Assembly: GCA_028289405.1 (NCBI GenBank)
Contig: JANQPP010000051.1
Span: forward strand, 58,730-122,729
Direction: 5' to 3'
DNA: 64,000 nt
DNA from: Pirellulales bacterium
GTDB taxonomy: Bacteria; Planctomycetota; Planctomycetia; Pirellulales; JANQPP01
Both the position numbers and the translations under genes were made by a program. The stretch's first letter is position 1; each line of letters begins with the position of its first letter. The notes beneath the pieces were generated by a model. It did not search any database, was not told where the DNA came from, and was given only the letters and a program-made list of their open reading frames with translations. Shown piece by piece: positions 56,182 through 64,000 of the stretch.

Positions 56182-58110
56182 TCAGTTCGCAGTCGACATC
56201 TGCCTCTCGGCTTCCTCCACTTTGGATTCGCGCGACGGGGCCTCGATGTCCGTAGTCGCCTTCAAGTCATTCTCGGCTCGCCCTGCCTCGGTTTCCAACG
56301 CAGATTGGCTGCCGCGAATCTCCTGGAGGAGATGGATCGCGTAAAACGCCAGGTGCGCCGGAACAAGCCAAGGCCATTGCTCCCGGAAGGGTTCGAGTTT
56401 GTGGAAGCCCAATAGAGCGATTGAGGAGCCCAGAATCATCGGATGGGGAATCACGCCATATGGAAACTGGTTGATCATCTTTGGCGGGCAACGGCCCAAT
56501 TCCACACCGAAATACGTGCGTTCCAACCCCAACACGCGAAAAGACCATGTGGCCAAACCGAACCCCAACCCAATCAGCGCGAGCGAAACCAGATCCCATT
56601 GGAAAAAGTATAAGTACCAGCCGGCCAATTGTGCCGTGGCAAGCGTCTTGAAGAATATCGCGTTTCGTATGAATCGGCCGAATGAGACATTTCGGTGGTG
56701 GGCATACACGCCGATGTAAATCAGATAATGGACGAAGCTGGTGCCTGCGAGGAACCACACCATATTTCCAAGCAAAGCGCTCAGCAAAGCCAAACCCACC
56801 ACGAAAGCCAGATTGTTCCAGCCAATGTAGCGGGTGACTCCGTTAAACAGGACCGTGCTAGCCAAGATCCAAGCCGCTTGAAGCTTGGACAAGACCGTCT
56901 TGGGGCGGATGGTGTCCAAAAAGAGCTGCCGGGCCTTGGTGTTGTACCAAGCCGAGAGCCGTGACAAACGCCGTCCGTACCAGCCCAGTTTTTGAGGGTA
57001 GACCACGAAATGCAGTTTCAGGCTGATACGGTGTCCGCTGGGCTGCGTGTCGGGGACGCCGGCGATGTAGTGCGGTTCTCGGTTGTAATCGAACGCCAAG
57101 GCGTCTCCCGTGGTCAGCGTGTAGCCTTCCGGTTCTTTTTCGGGAGCGCTGTTTTGCGGGAAAAACGTGCGAATGTGCTCGTTGGGACTGATCGCTAGCA
57201 TGCAGCGGTAAACCGCCGCTAGGGGATAGACGGCCCACGGACCATCGATGTGCGGCGTATAAAAAACCTTGTCGGAGCTCAACTTCTCGGCGGGTCCCGT
57301 GACGTAAATCTCGTTCATCTCGGGAATCCCTTCCACCGAATACCGTTCTCCGTGGAAATCGCGCAGCATGCTCGTGATGGGTTCGGCTCCAGCCAGGCGC
57401 GCGAAAGCGGCTTGGGTCTCCGGTTCTAGTCCGCGTTGCCACCAGTGCGTGGTATGGTGCAGCGTTGGTTTGCGGGCTTCCACGAAGCCTCGGACTTTTT
57501 CGATGTCCGTACGGTATTCAGGAGTTTCAAGCCGCACACGTCCCACGGCATTACGGGGCACGACCAATGAAAGAGGAGAGCTTTCAGCCCGTGTGACGGC
57601 TTTGAGAACTAGAGGCAGTAAAAAGAACGTATGTTCGGCCAGTTGCCAAACCCAATTCCGGGAACTCATGTACGTGCTTTGGAGCGTGGGTTCGCCCGCC
57701 AAAATGTGGGCAAGCTCTTGTAGGGCAACGGACGCCGCTAGCAAGGCCAAGCTTGGTAGCAAGCCGGGTTGCACCGTGGCGGAAGCGATGCATAGGCCGG
57801 CCAACACGCCGGCAGTTCCGAGCCATATTCGCCAGTTCAGATGCCGCACCAAGGCAAGCATGTATAATCCTGTCGCGCACCAGGCGAATGCGGGAGATGC
57901 CAGGCGTAACAGCGAGATCGTGGCGAAAACTCCTAGCGGCGTGGTGACCGCGTGCAGCGTCGCGTTCAGCGCAGTGCGATGGCAAGCCAGAAAGTCCTCC
58001 AGCAGGCGTTCCCAGGTTTTCGAAGAGTGAAAAAATCCGCTGGATAACCTGGTACTTTCAGCCACGAGACTTACCTCCTGCGATCCTAATGGGCTCCGAG
58101 AGCCGGACAT
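56182..58110 (-). CDS. Three-domain membrane protein: Mpo1-like, oxygenase-like, methyltransferase-like
   Basis: A 642-residue protein that looks like three lipid-related parts joined. Residues about 35-175 are a multi-helix part resembling DUF962/Mpo1 iron oxidases (ACHRTALNATLH with H44 and H53, and ELAHILAGEPTLQSTY with H134). Residues about 200-375 are soluble and resemble a Fe/2-oxoglutarate oxygenase: H287-x-D289 (FYTPHIDGPW) with H347 and H360-R361 as candidate distal ligands. Residues about 410-600 are again membrane helices ending with the PEMT/ICMT-like pattern NQFPYGVIPHPMILGSS. The C-terminal 40 residues are charged. Domain calls come from motif recognition only. It starts 6 bases after the stop of a CPBP-type gene, so the two are co-transcribed. 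Confidence 0.72.
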   Translation of the reverse strand: MSGSRSPLGSQEVSLVAESTRLSSGFFHSSKTWERLLEDFLACHRTALNATLHAVTTPLGVFATISLLRLASPAFAWCATGLYMLALVRHLNWRIWLGTAGVLAGLCIASATVQPGLLPSLALLAASVALQELAHILAGEPTLQSTYMSSRNWVWQLAEHTFFLLPLVLKAVTRAESSPLSLVVPRNAVGRVRLETPEYRTDIEKVRGFVEARKPTLHHTTHWWQRGLEPETQAAFARLAGAEPITSMLRDFHGERYSVEGIPEMNEIYVTGPAEKLSSDKVFYTPHIDGPWAVYPLAAVYRCMLAISPNEHIRTFFPQNSAPEKEPEGYTLTTGDALAFDYNREPHYIAGVPDTQPSGHRISLKLHFVVYPQKLGWYGRRLSRLSAWYNTKARQLFLDTIRPKTVLSKLQAAWILASTVLFNGVTRYIGWNNLAFVVGLALLSALLGNMVWFLAGTSFVHYLIYIGVYAHHRNVSFGRFIRNAIFFKTLATAQLAGWYLYFFQWDLVSLALIGLGFGLATWSFRVLGLERTYFGVELGRCPPKMINQFPYGVIPHPMILGSSIALLGFHKLEPFREQWPWLVPAHLAFYAIHLLQEIRGSQSALETEAGRAENDLKATTDIEAPSRESKVEEAERQMSTAN

Positions 58111-58116
58111 GGCGTT

Positions 58117-58656
58117 TCACGATTGAAAAAAGAGCAACGGGCCATCAAATAGGAATTTCCAATTCACGATCGTGAACCAATGCAGCGCGACGGGCGGCCA
58201 AATCGATCGCGCGACGACGTACATCGTGCCGCAAAAAAGACCCAACAGGAACACGATCAGTAGAAAAAAAGGATTGCAAAAAACTTCTCGTGCCTGCGGG
58301 GCGATTCCCCAAGCCACCAAGGGGTGAGCCGCAGTGGCCACCCCAGCGGAGAGCAGAATCGAGTACACGGTGCCGGATCCAAAAGCCCTCCAGGACCTGG
58401 GCGGAATGAGCAACCATCGCCAACAAAGTTCCTCCACGAGAGCTGGGAACATGATGTATGCCAAGGAGAGCCGAACTACTTTTCCCATCGGAGTGAAGCT
58501 GGGAGACCACTGGCCCAAGCCCGCGGTCAAGTAGATACCGCCCGCCAAGATGCCGAATGCCGTCGCCAGTGCCAACAGAACATGCCAGCGTGAAGCGGTT
58601 TTTCCCACTCCCAGAGCGCTGAGCCGTTCAGCAAAGAATCCACTAGCCTCACGCAT
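58117..58656 (-). CDS. CPBP family protease-like membrane protein
   Basis: About 179 residues from ATG 58656; the frame is open to 58770 (GTG) so the start is uncertain. Membrane segments surround the motif VEELCWRWLLIPP, which fits the CPBP EExxxR signature, and the C-terminal ALHWFTIVNW carries a His like the second family motif. The middle His is less clear than in the protein at 1627-2565 (TAAHPLVAW is the candidate). It probably acts with, or only shares transcription with, the three-domain gene 6 bases downstream. It may process that membrane protein, or be unrelated. Confidence 0.75.
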   Translation of the reverse strand: MREASGFFAERLSALGVGKTASRWHVLLALATAFGILAGGIYLTAGLGQWSPSFTPMGKVVRLSLAYIMFPALVEELCWRWLLIPPRSWRAFGSGTVYSILLSAGVATAAHPLVAWGIAPQAREVFCNPFFLLIVFLLGLFCGTMYVVARSIWPPVALHWFTIVNWKFLFDGPLLFFQS

Positions 58657-58837
58657 GGAATCGCGGGCATCCTTCCCATGAAAATCCGCTTGTGCATGTC
58701 GCACTGAAATAAAGCGTCCCTGGCGCGGTAAGTACGGCGTCGAAATAGCGAAAAAGCCGCTACAACGCACCGAGACGCTCTCTAATTCCCATGCGCCTCA
58801 CCATTCTTCATAGCATGCGTGTCTAGCTTCCGGAACC

Positions 58838-58888
58838 CGCCATGCATGCATCTTTTCGGTGAAAAAATCGGATAAACCATGCATGGCG
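58838..58888. repeat. 11-base inverted repeat with inner stem
   Basis: CGCCATGCATG (58838-58848) and CATGCATGGCG (58878-58888) are perfect reverse complements, 29 bases apart. Inside the spacer TTTTC and GAAAA can pair around GGT, giving a two-step hairpin. Confidence 0.7.
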
Positions 58889-58900
58889 AAAATTTTTCGC
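58886..58900. repeat. 15-base AT-centred palindrome
   Basis: GCGAAAA and TTTTCGC flank one central T. It shares its first three bases with the end of the preceding inverted repeat. It could be a regulator-binding site. Confidence 0.6.
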
Positions 58901-59000
58901 GATCCCGCGCACGCCGTGCCGGTGAACGTCTCCCTGGAAGGAGAAGGGAACGACGGGTTCCCTCGAATCCACAGCTTTTGACTCGCCGGGAGGCCAAATC

Positions 59001-60458
59001 ATGTCGCGGAAGCAACGCAAAACTCGATCCAAATCCAAATTCCAACAACGCAAGCCCCGCACCCTGCGGATGGAAGGCATGGAGACTCGCCAACTCATGG
59101 CGGGCGACGCCATTCAAGCGATTCAACCTGTCGAACGTATCGAACTCACGCCCGCGCTCGAATTCAAGCCTGGGCTCGTGTTGTGTGCACCTGCCTCGGC
59201 TAGCGTCGATGGCTCTGGGAACCTCAATATCACTGGGTCGACTTGCAACGACAATCTGCAAGTTCACTTGAAAGCGGGCGATCCCAGCAAGATTCAAGTG
59301 GACAACCTCAACACCGCCGGTATCGATTGGACCTTCGATGCCACGCAAGTCTCTAACATCAATGTGAATTTACGGTCAGGAAATGATACATTCCGTGTTA
59401 GGGACACCAACGGTCCCGTGGGCCTGGGGCGGACCATCACGATTCGCGGCGGCACGGGCAATGATACCATCTTTGGTGGCATGACCCGGGAAACGATCCA
59501 CGGAGACGCCGGAAACGATTTCGTCAATGCCGGGGGTGGAAACGACACGGTCCGCGGTGGAGCGGGGAACGACAACCTCCATGGCGCCGCCGGACACGAC
59601 TATGTCTTCGGCGACGACGGTAACGACTCCGTGAGTGGTGGTTCCGGCAATGACCGCGTCTACGGCGGTACTGGCAACGACAACATGTACGGAGGCAGCG
59701 GCAACGACCGCATGTACGGCAACGCCGGAAACGACTGGATGTGGGGCAGCAGTGGCGCTGATCGCATCTACGGTCATGCCGGAAATGATGTGGCCTTCGC
59801 TGGGTCTGGCAACGACCAAGTCTACGGCGGTACGGGCAACGACTCGCTACGCGGCGAGGATGGCGTCGATACCGTGCGTGGTGAAGATGGCCACGATTGG
59901 ATCTACGGCGGTGACGGCAACGACTATCTGTACGGCGGCAACGGCAACGACCGAGCCTTTGGCGAAAATGGCCACGACCGCCTGTACGGGAACGACGGGC
60001 ACGACCGCCTACATGGCGGAAACGGCAACGACATTCTCAGCGGCCACGCTGGGAACGACCGGCTATACGGGAACAACGATTCCGATACGTTGTTCGGCGG
60101 CACCGGGAATGACTACGCCAACGGTGGCTGGGGGAACGACTACGTCTACGGCGATGCCGGCGACGATGATCTCCACGGCAGCAACGGCCACGACTATATC
60201 TTCGGTGGAGCCGGCAACGACAAGCTCCGCGGCGGACGTGGACGGGACGTGTTGCACGGCCACGCCGGTGACGACTTCATCTGGGGTGGTGATGACAACG
60301 ACTGGCTGTACGGCTGGGACGGCAACGATTACATGTACGGCGAGGCGGGCAACGACTACCTCTCCGGCGGAAATGATGCCGACTACCTGCATGGCGGCCC
60401 CGGTTCGGACTCCGGCAGCGGTGGCCCGGGAGCCGATATCGAAGTCAGCATTCCCTAA
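59001..60458 (+). CDS. Extracellular calcium-binding nonapeptide-repeat protein
   Basis: A 485-residue surface or secreted protein. The first 22 residues are Lys/Arg-rich; then RMEGMETRQLMAGD is a LEPR-xLL-like planctomycete export motif in place of a hydrophobic signal peptide. Residues about 50-149 form a beta domain (DGSGNLNITGSTCNDNLQVH). Residues 150-482 are 37 nonapeptides of the RTX type (GGxGNDxLY), in exact register with no insertion, ending three residues before the stop. Such repeats bind calcium and form a beta-roll. No enzymatic domain and no separate type I secretion signal were seen. GGGAGG lies 8 bases before ATG 59001 and a terminator follows. It may be structural, for a sheath, matrix or adhesion. 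Confidence 0.93.
   Translation: MSRKQRKTRSKSKFQQRKPRTLRMEGMETRQLMAGDAIQAIQPVERIELTPALEFKPGLVLCAPASASVDGSGNLNITGSTCNDNLQVHLKAGDPSKIQVDNLNTAGIDWTFDATQVSNINVNLRSGNDTFRVRDTNGPVGLGRTITIRGGTGNDTIFGGMTRETIHGDAGNDFVNAGGGNDTVRGGAGNDNLHGAAGHDYVFGDDGNDSVSGGSGNDRVYGGTGNDNMYGGSGNDRMYGNAGNDWMWGSSGADRIYGHAGNDVAFAGSGNDQVYGGTGNDSLRGEDGVDTVRGEDGHDWIYGGDGNDYLYGGNGNDRAFGENGHDRLYGNDGHDRLHGGNGNDILSGHAGNDRLYGNNDSDTLFGGTGNDYANGGWGNDYVYGDAGDDDLHGSNGHDYIFGGAGNDKLRGGRGRDVLHGHAGDDFIWGGDDNDWLYGWDGNDYMYGEAGNDYLSGGNDADYLHGGPGSDSGSGGPGADIEVSIP
59448..60446 (+). repeat. 37 tandem 27-base units encoding calcium-binding nonapeptides
   Basis: 999 bases equal exactly 37 units of 27 bases, each coding a G-G-x-G-N/H-D-x-x-x variant. 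Degenerate units include GGMTRETIH (second) and GNNDSDTLF (24th). Codon use varies between units, so it is not a recent simple duplication. Confidence 0.9.
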
Positions 60459-60493
60459 CCCTGGTTTCACGAAGCAAGCCTAAACCCGGTATG

Positions 60494-60534
60494 CCCGGCG
60501 GAACGTGGTGCAAGCCACTCCCGCCGGGTTTTTT
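60494..60534 (+). terminator. Rho-independent terminator after the repeat protein
   Basis: CCCGGCGG (60494-60501) pairs with CCGCCGGG (60521-60528), with an inner GTGG/CCAC pair, followed by six T. It lies 36 bases after the stop. Confidence 0.92.
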
Positions 60535-60591
60535 CATGCGCGCGTCAGGCAGGACACGCGGCGAGAGAAGAGCAAAAGGCCGGAAGGGTAT

Positions 60592-61518
60592 TCAAAGTGA
60601 TGCCCGAGTTGCGTATCGCAATTCTTCCGCCGCTTTTTGGGCAGCCGTTTCCACCGCTTGCTGCCAAGGTCTGCCAGCGTGGGCTTCGCGAAACGCGGGC
60701 TGCTCGTAAGCGAAAATAATCCCGCGAGAGCTGTTTACCAGGGCTCCCAGGCCTAGTGAATCGAATGCCGCGGCCACGTCATTGGCCGTACCTCCCTGCG
60801 AGCCATACCCAGGGACTAGAATCCAGGCGTGAGGCATGGCACGACGCAATTCTTGAAGTTGTGCTGGATAGGTCGCTCCGACGACTGCTCCAACCGCGCC
60901 ATAACCAGAACCGGTTGCGAACTGGGCGGACATTTGTTCCACAAGATGCGCCACATGTGCGTAGAGAGGCCGCTCATTTGCGAGCAGGTCTTGAAAAAGC
61001 CCTCCACCAGGATTGGACGTTTTCACCAGGACGAAGATCCCTCCGCCGAATGCTTCGGCCACCTCCACGAAGGGCTCCAGCGAATCCTGCCCCAAGTAGG
61101 GATTTACGGTCAGGGCATCGGCTCCCCAGGCTCCCCCCGCGTCGCGCGGCGTGAGATAGCCTTGCGCGTAGGCCTGGCCCGTGGAACTGATATCGCCCCG
61201 TTTGCCGTCAAGAATGACCAGCAGGCCTTTTGCCTGCGCATGGCAAATCGTGCGGTGTAGGGCGTGCATTCCTTCCGGCCCGAGCTGTTCGAAAAATGCG
61301 GCCTGGGGCTTCACGGCAGGAGCAAAGGGGGAAATCACGTCAATGACATCCCGACAGAATTCGAAATAGGCTTCCGCGCGGGCGGCCCAGTCGGCATGAT
61401 CGTCTTTCCGTAACTCGGCGGGCAAGTGATCCCAACGCGGATCGAGACCGACGACTAGGGGGGATTCCTTTTGGCGGACTTTTTCCGCGAGCTTGTCACC
61501 AAACGATTGCACGCTCAT
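60592..61518 (-). CDS. pyrF: Orotidine 5'-phosphate decarboxylase, type 2
   Basis: Makes UMP from orotidine monophosphate. 308 residues, the long (type 2) form. Landmarks are VVGLDPRWDHLP, FAPAVKPQAAFFEQLGPEG, the catalytic ILDGKRGDI (Asp-Lys-Asp), VNPYLGQDSLEPF, GAVVGATYP and VPGYGSQGG. ATG 61518. Fourth gene in a minus-strand run (selA, secreted unknown, SMP-30 protein, pyrF) with short gaps; the link to the others seems positional, not functional. It converges on the repeat-protein terminator. Confidence 0.96.
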   Translation of the reverse strand: MSVQSFGDKLAEKVRQKESPLVVGLDPRWDHLPAELRKDDHADWAARAEAYFEFCRDVIDVISPFAPAVKPQAAFFEQLGPEGMHALHRTICHAQAKGLLVILDGKRGDISSTGQAYAQGYLTPRDAGGAWGADALTVNPYLGQDSLEPFVEVAEAFGGGIFVLVKTSNPGGGLFQDLLANERPLYAHVAHLVEQMSAQFATGSGYGAVGAVVGATYPAQLQELRRAMPHAWILVPGYGSQGGTANDVAAAFDSLGLGALVNSSRGIIFAYEQPAFREAHAGRPWQQAVETAAQKAAEELRYATRASL

Positions 61519-61572
61519 CGCTTCCCGAGATGCTTTCTCTCGGTTTCCATTTCACCAAACCACGACTTCGGA

Positions 61573-62481
61573 TCAAGTCAGGCCGATCCGGGACACGAAT
61601 TCAGGAATTCCCCGCATGCCCAGCCGCGCGCGAAACAATGCCCCGGCCAGGTTTCCATTTTCTGCTTTGTCTTGGCCACCCGCCGTCGTGAAATACATTT
61701 CATCCAGTTGGCGGCCGCCAAAGGCCAAAGAGCTGACCTTCTTCGTGGGGAATCGCAGTCGTCCCTCCTCTTGACCTTCTGGTGTGTAGCACACGGCACA
61801 CGATCCATCCCAGCGGGCCGACCACAGATGGCCGCGCGAATCCAACGTGAGACCATCGGGACGACCGTCCGGATCTTCGATAGGGACGGTGATCAACGGC
61901 TGCTGGTTCCGTAATTGGCCTGTCTCCGGTTCGTAATGAAACCGCCAAATGGTTCGAGCACCGGTGTCGGTGTAGTAGAAAAGTGTTTGGTCTTGGGGGA
62001 AACCCATTCCATTCGACGTTTGGATTCCCTCCAGCATCACCTCCAGCGTACCGTCCAGGTCCAATCGGTACAGCCGGCCATGGCGCAGGATGTTTCGTTG
62101 TTCATCCTTCACGGACATAGTGCCGCAATACACGCGGCCCAGGGGATCCGCGATCACGTCATTAAAGCGGGAATCGGCCTCTTGCGGAATTTCCTCCACA
62201 ACGGTTTCGACGATTTCCCCGTCCCGCCACACGGCGATGGTCCCTTTGTCCATGAATAACAGAAGACTGCCATCGGCTTGGCGTGTGAAACCGCCCACGG
62301 GACGCCCGGAATAAACTTGTTCATGTTTGCCCGATTCTGGCTCCAGGCGAAACAGGCGCCCGGTACCAATATCCGTCCAGTAGAGGCACGCTTCCTCGGG
62401 ATGCCAAAGCGGATTCTCCCCGATGTGACAGGCGTAGTCACAGAGGGGCTCTGGTTCAATTTCTGTCCAATGAGCCGTCAT
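61573..62481 (-). CDS. SMP-30/gluconolactonase family protein
   Basis: A beta-propeller lactonase-like enzyme of about 302 residues. ATG 62481 gives MTAHWTEIEPEPLCDY; the frame is open further upstream but overlaps the next gene. Motifs agree with the family: GENPLWHPEEACLYWTDI (with the metal Glu), SRFNDVIADPLGRVYCGTMS (metal Asn), TSNGMGFPQDQTLFYYTDTG and DGLTLDSRGHLWSARW (metal Asp in PDG). Members hydrolyse sugar or other lactones, often in sugar-acid catabolism, but the substrate is not shown by context. 65 bases after the secreted unknown and 54 before pyrF. Confidence 0.93.
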   Translation of the reverse strand: MTAHWTEIEPEPLCDYACHIGENPLWHPEEACLYWTDIGTGRLFRLEPESGKHEQVYSGRPVGGFTRQADGSLLLFMDKGTIAVWRDGEIVETVVEEIPQEADSRFNDVIADPLGRVYCGTMSVKDEQRNILRHGRLYRLDLDGTLEVMLEGIQTSNGMGFPQDQTLFYYTDTGARTIWRFHYEPETGQLRNQQPLITVPIEDPDGRPDGLTLDSRGHLWSARWDGSCAVCYTPEGQEEGRLRFPTKKVSSLAFGGRQLDEMYFTTAGGQDKAENGNLAGALFRARLGMRGIPEFVSRIGLT

Positions 62482-62546
62482 TTGAAGCACTTGTTTCGAA
62501 TGAGAAACGGGGCACGTCTGGTCAAGGCGAGCAAATTCACAGCCCG

Positions 62547-63506
62547 TCATGGGGGACTCTGCGTCGCCGAGATCGAAGTCGCGCGACGCCGTCCCCGCAA
62601 GCGGCGCCATTTTCGCACGGTGGCATCACTCACGTCGTCGACTTCGTGGGAACGGTCCGCTGAGCTGAGGCCGTGATCGGTGAGTTGCAATAGATTCCGG
62701 CCCACGGTTTGTCCTTGGGCATTCACTTTCTTCGCGGATTGTGCCACGACACCGCCGGGAATTTCTGGATCGAGCACGACCCAAGCGGTATCGCTGCCGC
62801 GCGGATGCCGATGATGTTTTTTCATGAGGATCGTCGACTTGATCTTCATCAATACGGGATAGGGCATATCCAGGGCGATGGTTTCCAAGACCGACTCGTA
62901 CATTTCGACTTGTTCCGCTGCGGTGCCTTGAGAAATCGTTTCCTGACGCAGGACATACGGGGCGCGGGTATTGGAGTAGAAAATCTTCACCGTTCGTTGA
63001 TGATCTGCCGCGCGCAAATCGATTTCTCGCACGTGGCAGAGAAACTCCCGTCCGTCCAGCGTCAAAGTGGCCGGCTTGAGATCCTTCATGGCGAACACCT
63101 GCTCACCTTCCACTTCATCCGCAAAACCTTGGTAGACGATTTGTGGCGGCGCGGAAAAGCTTTTGCCTTCCAATTCGACCATGCGTTCGATTTTGAGCCG
63201 GACGCCCCGTGCCGTGATCTCCGTCAAGGTTTTGGTGACGTGGGCCACGCTGGTGTTCACGACGGTTTCCGTTTCGTCCAACACCTGCGATACAATGCGT
63301 ACGCGTTGCCAAGCCCCCACCGGGAAACGTGCCCAGGAATGATGCCGGGGAGGCGGCCACGCTTCCGGTGTCGCGGTGGTTGACGGCCGCGAAGTCTCTT
63401 TCGTTTCACCGCTCGTGAATTCTGTTCCGACAGCACAAAGGACGATCGTGCAGACCGTTCGCGTCGCCACTTGTGCCAAAGTTGTCTTGCAGGAAGGAAA
63501 TAACAT
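62547..63506 (-). CDS. Secreted protein of unknown function
   Basis: A 319-residue protein, not recognised. A hydrophobic segment at about 17-32 (RTVCTIVLCAVGTEFTSG) may be a signal peptide. The mature part seems to be mixed beta strands and turns, with repeated phrases such as VRLKIERMVELEGKSFSAPP and RQETISQGTAAEQVE, which read like a small ligand- or lipid-binding beta protein. The C-terminal 40 residues are very basic (KWRRLRGRRR). ATG 63506; the start is not certain as no strong ribosome site was seen. It lies in a minus-strand run between selA and the SMP-30 gene. Confidence 0.78.
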   Translation of the reverse strand: MLFPSCKTTLAQVATRTVCTIVLCAVGTEFTSGETKETSRPSTTATPEAWPPPRHHSWARFPVGAWQRVRIVSQVLDETETVVNTSVAHVTKTLTEITARGVRLKIERMVELEGKSFSAPPQIVYQGFADEVEGEQVFAMKDLKPATLTLDGREFLCHVREIDLRAADHQRTVKIFYSNTRAPYVLRQETISQGTAAEQVEMYESVLETIALDMPYPVLMKIKSTILMKKHHRHPRGSDTAWVVLDPEIPGGVVAQSAKKVNAQGQTVGRNLLQLTDHGLSSADRSHEVDDVSDATVRKWRRLRGRRRATSISATQSPP

Positions 63507-63614
63507 GCGAACCGTCCTCGGGGGGCGTATTATCGGATCTGTCTTACCAAAATAATCTCTCGCCGCGAATTCGTCACCGTGTCCATACAGCCCGGATTTC
63601 GCGGTGGGGTAGTG

Positions 63615-64000
63615 TCAATCTTCTTGTGTCTCGGATTCATGTACGTCGAGCGCCAAGATCGCCTCGACCAAAGCCGTGTCCAAACGTGGCGGAACGGATC
63701 GTAGATCAAGCAGAACCGCGTCTTTTTGAATCCTACCGACGACCGGGAATTTGCCTTGGCGAAGGCGTGTTGCCAATCGATCCGCACTGCCGTCGGCGGG
63801 GGAAAGCGCGATGCAATACGTTTCAATCTCCTGCGTGGGGACGGAACCGCCCCCGAGGAAGGTTGTTTCTTCTCGGGATACGGCTTGGGCGATTGCGCGG
63901 CAACGTTCCATTTGCGGGGCGAGCCGTGTGGCCCGGTCTCTCAGGTTTTCCACGGAGGTCGACAACATATTCAGCAGGGGAATGGCGATGGCGGCTTGCC
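63615..64000 (-). CDS. selA: L-seryl-tRNA(Sec) selenium transferase, C-terminal part
   Basis: Converts seryl-tRNA(Sec) to selenocysteyl-tRNA(Sec). Only the last 127 codons are visible; the frame continues past the right edge (it reads IPLLNMLSTSVENLRDRA across an internal Met). The SelA C-terminal features are present: IPLL-NM followed by a helical segment, the VGGGSxPxxE-like LGGGSVPTQEIETYC, and FPVVGRIQKDAVLLDLRSV, which is a close SelA match. It suggests selenocysteine use in this organism; selB and tRNA-Sec would be expected beyond the edge. 108 bases separate it from the secreted unknown. Confidence 0.9.
   Translation of the reverse strand, partial: QAAIAIPLLNMLSTSVENLRDRATRLAPQMERCRAIAQAVSREETTFLGGGSVPTQEIETYCIALSPADGSADRLATRLRQGKFPVVGRIQKDAVLLDLRSVPPRLDTALVEAILALDVHESETQED

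Larger units (their letters stand above)
58657..59000. promoter_or_regulatory. Divergent region with nested inverted repeats before the RTX-like gene
   Basis: A stretch of 344 bases without a gene. It contains a long imperfect hairpin (58838-58888), an adjoining 15-base palindrome (58886-58900) and a short AGGGAAC/GTTCCCT hairpin about 40-60 bases before the ATG at 59001. These are probably leader or operator structures of the repeat-protein gene. Confidence 0.45.

Noticed and set aside
59448..60446. CRISPR-like regular repeats
   Set aside because: The 27-base periodicity comes from coding nonapeptides; units are degenerate and have no spacers.
59635..60483. Long alternative-frame reading through the nonapeptide repeats
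   Set aside because: The 27-base periodicity keeps other frames open; the product is a Thr/Ala repeat without function.

Overview
The window looks like a chromosome segment of a planctomycete, most likely near the Pirellulales. This is inferred from several signs together: four formylglycine-type sulfatases, two PQQ-like beta-propeller proteins, a very long secretin with planctomycete-style N-terminal repeats, an extracellular repeat protein carrying an N-terminal METRQLMAGD (LEPR-xLL-like) motif in place of a normal signal peptide, and an EF-G of the spirochaete/planctomycete EFG2 type. No tRNA, rRNA, CRISPR array or insertion sequence was recognised. Both ends cut through genes: a lipoprotein on the left and selA on the right.

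Layout. 1-6.2 kb: truncated lipoprotein, a probably frameshifted secreted protein, a CPBP membrane protease, then rimO-pgsA and a beta-propeller protein with paired EF-hands. 6.4-9.7 kb: rpsL-rpsG-EF-G (str locus). 10-14.3 kb: three sulfatases in a row. 14.4-20.6 kb: archaeal-type ATP-dependent DNA ligase and the giant secretin with a strong terminator. 20.9-26.4 kb: a minus-strand type VI-like spike operon (vgrG, two unknown proteins, two DUF6931-like paralogues, a coiled coil, PAAR). 26.8-36.5 kb: two giant membrane-anchored proteins with degenerate caspase-like domains, divergent from vgrG. 37-39 kb: a small protein and pyrG. 39.5-44 kb: coiled coil, membrane-anchored SUMF1-like protein lacking the catalytic cysteines, zinc-ribbon GTPase and GAP1-like protein. 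44-51.7 kb: carA, alaC-like aminotransferase, rpmA-obg-coaX-MnmE-like cluster and a lone ABC ATPase. 52-58.7 kb: second beta-propeller protein, fourth sulfatase, MscS channel, a three-domain putative lipid-modifying enzyme and a second CPBP protein. 59-64 kb: a protein with 37 unbroken calcium-binding nonapeptides, then pyrF, an SMP-30 lactonase, a secreted unknown and selA.

The most unusual part is 20.9-44 kb. It combines spike components (VgrG, PAAR, a separate repeat-rich beta protein) with two 1,500-1,700-residue pseudo-caspases and a GTPase/GAP1/pseudo-FGE module of the kind associated with NTP-dependent conflict systems. No sheath, tube, baseplate or ClpV gene lies in the window. If these parts belong together, they would form a membrane-anchored sensor and regulatory arm joined to an injection spike. 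That link is inference from proximity; pyrG sits between the two halves. The rest is mostly housekeeping (translation, pyrimidine synthesis, CoA, phospholipid) mixed with sulfated-glycan degradation genes.
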